DNA of 64,000 nucleotides from Paenibacillus sacheonensis. GTDB lineage: Bacteria; Bacillota; Bacilli; Paenibacillales; Paenibacillaceae. The position numbers were made by a program, and so were the translations under genes. Under the pieces are notes generated by a model. That model worked only from the letters and a program-made list of their open reading frames with translations. It was not told the DNA's origin and did no database searches. Shown piece by piece: positions 61,828 through 64,000 of this stretch. How positions within the stretch are numbered: the stretch's first letter is position 1; every line of letters starts with the position of its first letter. The DNA lies in NCBI RefSeq assembly GCF_009909195.1, contig NZ_JAAAMU010000003.1, positions 124,001-188,000 on the forward strand, read 5' to 3'.

Positions 61828-62730
61828 ATGAGAACGAGAACGCTTCGGCTGGAGCCGGTTGTCTTTCAATCGTTCAACGCGATCGTCATGATCGCGCTGG
61901 CAGTCATCACGCTGTATCCTTTTCTGAATACGCTGGCCGTTTCGTTTAATCCCGGCAACGATACGATCCGCGGCGGCATCTACTTATGGCCTCGCGTTTG
62001 GACCGATCAGAACTACAGGGCGGTGTTCGCGGGCGGAACGATCTATCATGCCTTCTGGGTATCGGTGGCGAGAACGCTCATCGCCACGGTGCTCAGCCTG
62101 TTCCTGACCTCCATGCTGGCCTATACGGTAAGCCGTAAGGAATATGTGTTCCGCAAGCCGGTTACGATCATCATCGTGATGACGATGTATTTTAATGCTG
62201 GACTTATTCCGTCGTATTTCTTGATCAAGGATTTGCATCTTCTGAACAGCTTCCTGGTTTATATCGTTCCAGGCCTGATCAGCGCGTTCAATATGATCGT
62301 CATTCGAACCTATATACAGACGCTGCCGGACGGGCTGATCGAATCGGCCAAAGTAGACGGCGCAGGAGATTTCCGGACGTTCTTCTCGATCATCATGCCG
62401 CTCTGCCAACCCGTGCTTGCTACCGTTGCGCTGTTCGTCGCGGTCGGGCAGTGGAACTCCTGGTTCGATACGTTCCTGTATGCGTCCTCCAAGCAAAGCT
62501 TGAGCACGCTTCAGTACGAGCTGATGAAGCTGCTGTCCTCCGCGTCGTTCTCGAACAGCAACCCGTCCGTAGCCAATGGGAACAATGCGAACGCCGCGCT
62601 TAACATGGTCACGCCGATATCGATCCGGGCGGCCATCACGATCGTCGCATCCGTCCCGATTCTCGTTGTGTATCCGTTCCTGCAGAAGTATTTCGTGCAC
62701 GGCATGAATCTCGGCAGCGTGAAGGAATAG
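61828..62730 (+). CDS. Sugar ABC transporter permease, LplC type
   Basis: A 300-residue second permease with six predicted helices and the coupling motif ESAKVDGAGDFRTFFSIIMP. It ends in KYFVHGMNLGSVKE, the characteristic LplC-type C-terminus. GAGGAGGG precedes the ATG. With the preceding gene it completes the membrane part of the importer. An esterase gene follows 109 bp later on the same strand. Confidence 0.93.
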   Translation: MRTRTLRLEPVVFQSFNAIVMIALAVITLYPFLNTLAVSFNPGNDTIRGGIYLWPRVWTDQNYRAVFAGGTIYHAFWVSVARTLIATVLSLFLTSMLAYTVSRKEYVFRKPVTIIIVMTMYFNAGLIPSYFLIKDLHLLNSFLVYIVPGLISAFNMIVIRTYIQTLPDGLIESAKVDGAGDFRTFFSIIMPLCQPVLATVALFVAVGQWNSWFDTFLYASSKQSLSTLQYELMKLLSSASFSNSNPSVANGNNANAALNMVTPISIRAAITIVASVPILVVYPFLQKYFVHGMNLGSVKE

Positions 62731-62758
62731 CTGCCGCTTCTTCCGTGCCGTTAACTGA

Positions 62759-63610
<852 letters not shown>

Positions 63611-63656
63611 CTCTTTGCATCGAGTCCCGTCCGTATTCATGTACGAATCAAGTGGG

Positions 63657-63690
63657 AAGATCACGGCCCGTACGGGCCGTGATCTTTTTT
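63657..63690 (+). terminator. Terminator after the esterase gene
   Basis: A perfect palindrome of 30 bp (63657-63686) with a run of T from 63685. The inner GGCCCGTACGGGCC core is fully self-complementary. Confidence 0.9.
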
Positions 63691-63810
63691 GCCGTGATGT
63701 CTGATTTTGAAGCCGGTGACCTGCTGGAATGGAAAAAAGACGGGATTTGCATCTCGAATACAAACTGATAAAGTGAGATCAAGTCATATTTATCTTTAGG
63801 AGAAAAGAGT

Positions 63811-64000
63811 ATGGGAGAATTTTTCGAACCCGGCAGCGAGCTTGTCGTCGATCTGCATGCCATGTCCAATCTTCATTTTTCCTTCCAGATTTACGGCATT
63901 CACTGGCGAAGCGTTCGACAAGGCTGGTCGTATGCCGAACACGAGCACCCGCTCCTGGAGCTTAATCTGGTGCTGGCGGGTACCCAAGTGACACGGGTTG
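63811..64000 (+). CDS. AraC-like regulator, N-terminal part (cut by window end)
   Basis: The first 63 residues of a protein running off the window. HLHF-type SNLHFSFQIYGIHWRSV followed by EHEHPLLELNLVLAG is the cupin sensor of AraC-family sugar regulators (compare HMHDSTEFMYVISG in the AraC protein at 18576). TTAGGAG at 63796-63802 supports the ATG at 63811. The DNA-binding domain is outside the window, so the family call rests on the cupin alone. Confidence 0.6.
   Translation, partial: MGEFFEPGSELVVDLHAMSNLHFSFQIYGIHWRSVRQGWSYAEHEHPLLELNLVLAGTQVTRV

Overview
The window reads as a chromosomal segment of a spore-forming Gram-positive bacterium of the Paenibacillaceae (Cohnella or a GC-rich Paenibacillus). 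This is inferred from strong AGGAGG-type ribosome binding sites, frequent TTG/GTG starts, Lpl/Yte-type sugar ABC transporters with lipoprotein binding proteins, YesM/YesN two-component systems, a YhcN-like spore lipoprotein and a Bacillus-like caa3 oxidase operon (ctaCDEFG plus ctaM). I find 57 protein genes, the last cut by the window edge. I see no rRNA or tRNA genes, insertion sequences, phage genes or CRISPR arrays.

Layout. 160-8148: LacI regulator, GH35 beta-galactosidase and a CUT1 sugar ABC transporter, with three LacI-type palindromes ahead of the enzyme. 8149-9221: a gene-free kilobase with three degenerate ~120 bp repeats, four short dyads and a C-rich tract. 9222-14551: ECF sigma factor, membrane anti-sigma-like protein and two ABC-2 exporters in one overlapping operon. 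14597-21172: two AraC regulators, a dioxygenase fused to HEAT repeats, a SulP transporter without STAS domain, and a GH4 glycosidase. 21197-22952 (minus): MarR-DoxX-pirin operon with its operator. 23023-25612 (minus): three-gene ABC exporter. 25805-26536 (minus): spore lipoprotein. 26715-32308: cytochrome caa3 oxidase operon with a strong promoter and ResD-like direct repeats.

32351-32570 is a clean 4 x 55 bp tandem repeat. 32665-38436 is the most unusual metabolic block: DUF4432 mutarotase-like protein, DeoR regulator, class I aldolase, Gfo/Idh/MocA oxidoreductase, PfkB kinase and D-lyxose/mannose-type cupin isomerase. This is a complete isomerase-kinase-aldolase set for a sugar I cannot name. 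38545-42519: FadR-type regulator divergent from a glycolate (or D-lactate) oxidase pair glcD-glcF. 42549-46614: alkanesulfonate genes ssuADCB behind a promoter and a leader RNA with mutually exclusive hairpins that looks like a transcription attenuator. 46763-49052: an Arg-rich membrane protein and an orphan sugar-binding lipoprotein. 49242-53646: YtrA-like GntR regulator with two ABC exporters and a long palindromic operator on the promoter. 53970-63610: response regulator, histidine kinase, second response regulator, then a sugar ABC transporter and an esterase. 63811-64000: start of another AraC-like regulator.

Together the genes suggest a soil or rhizosphere saprophyte that takes up plant-derived oligosaccharides through several dedicated ABC systems (beta-galactosides, alpha-galactosides, possibly esterified hemicellulose) and scavenges sulfur from sulfonates. 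It respires aerobically and carries drug- and envelope-stress exporters. All functional assignments come from reading motifs and gene order; no database search was run.
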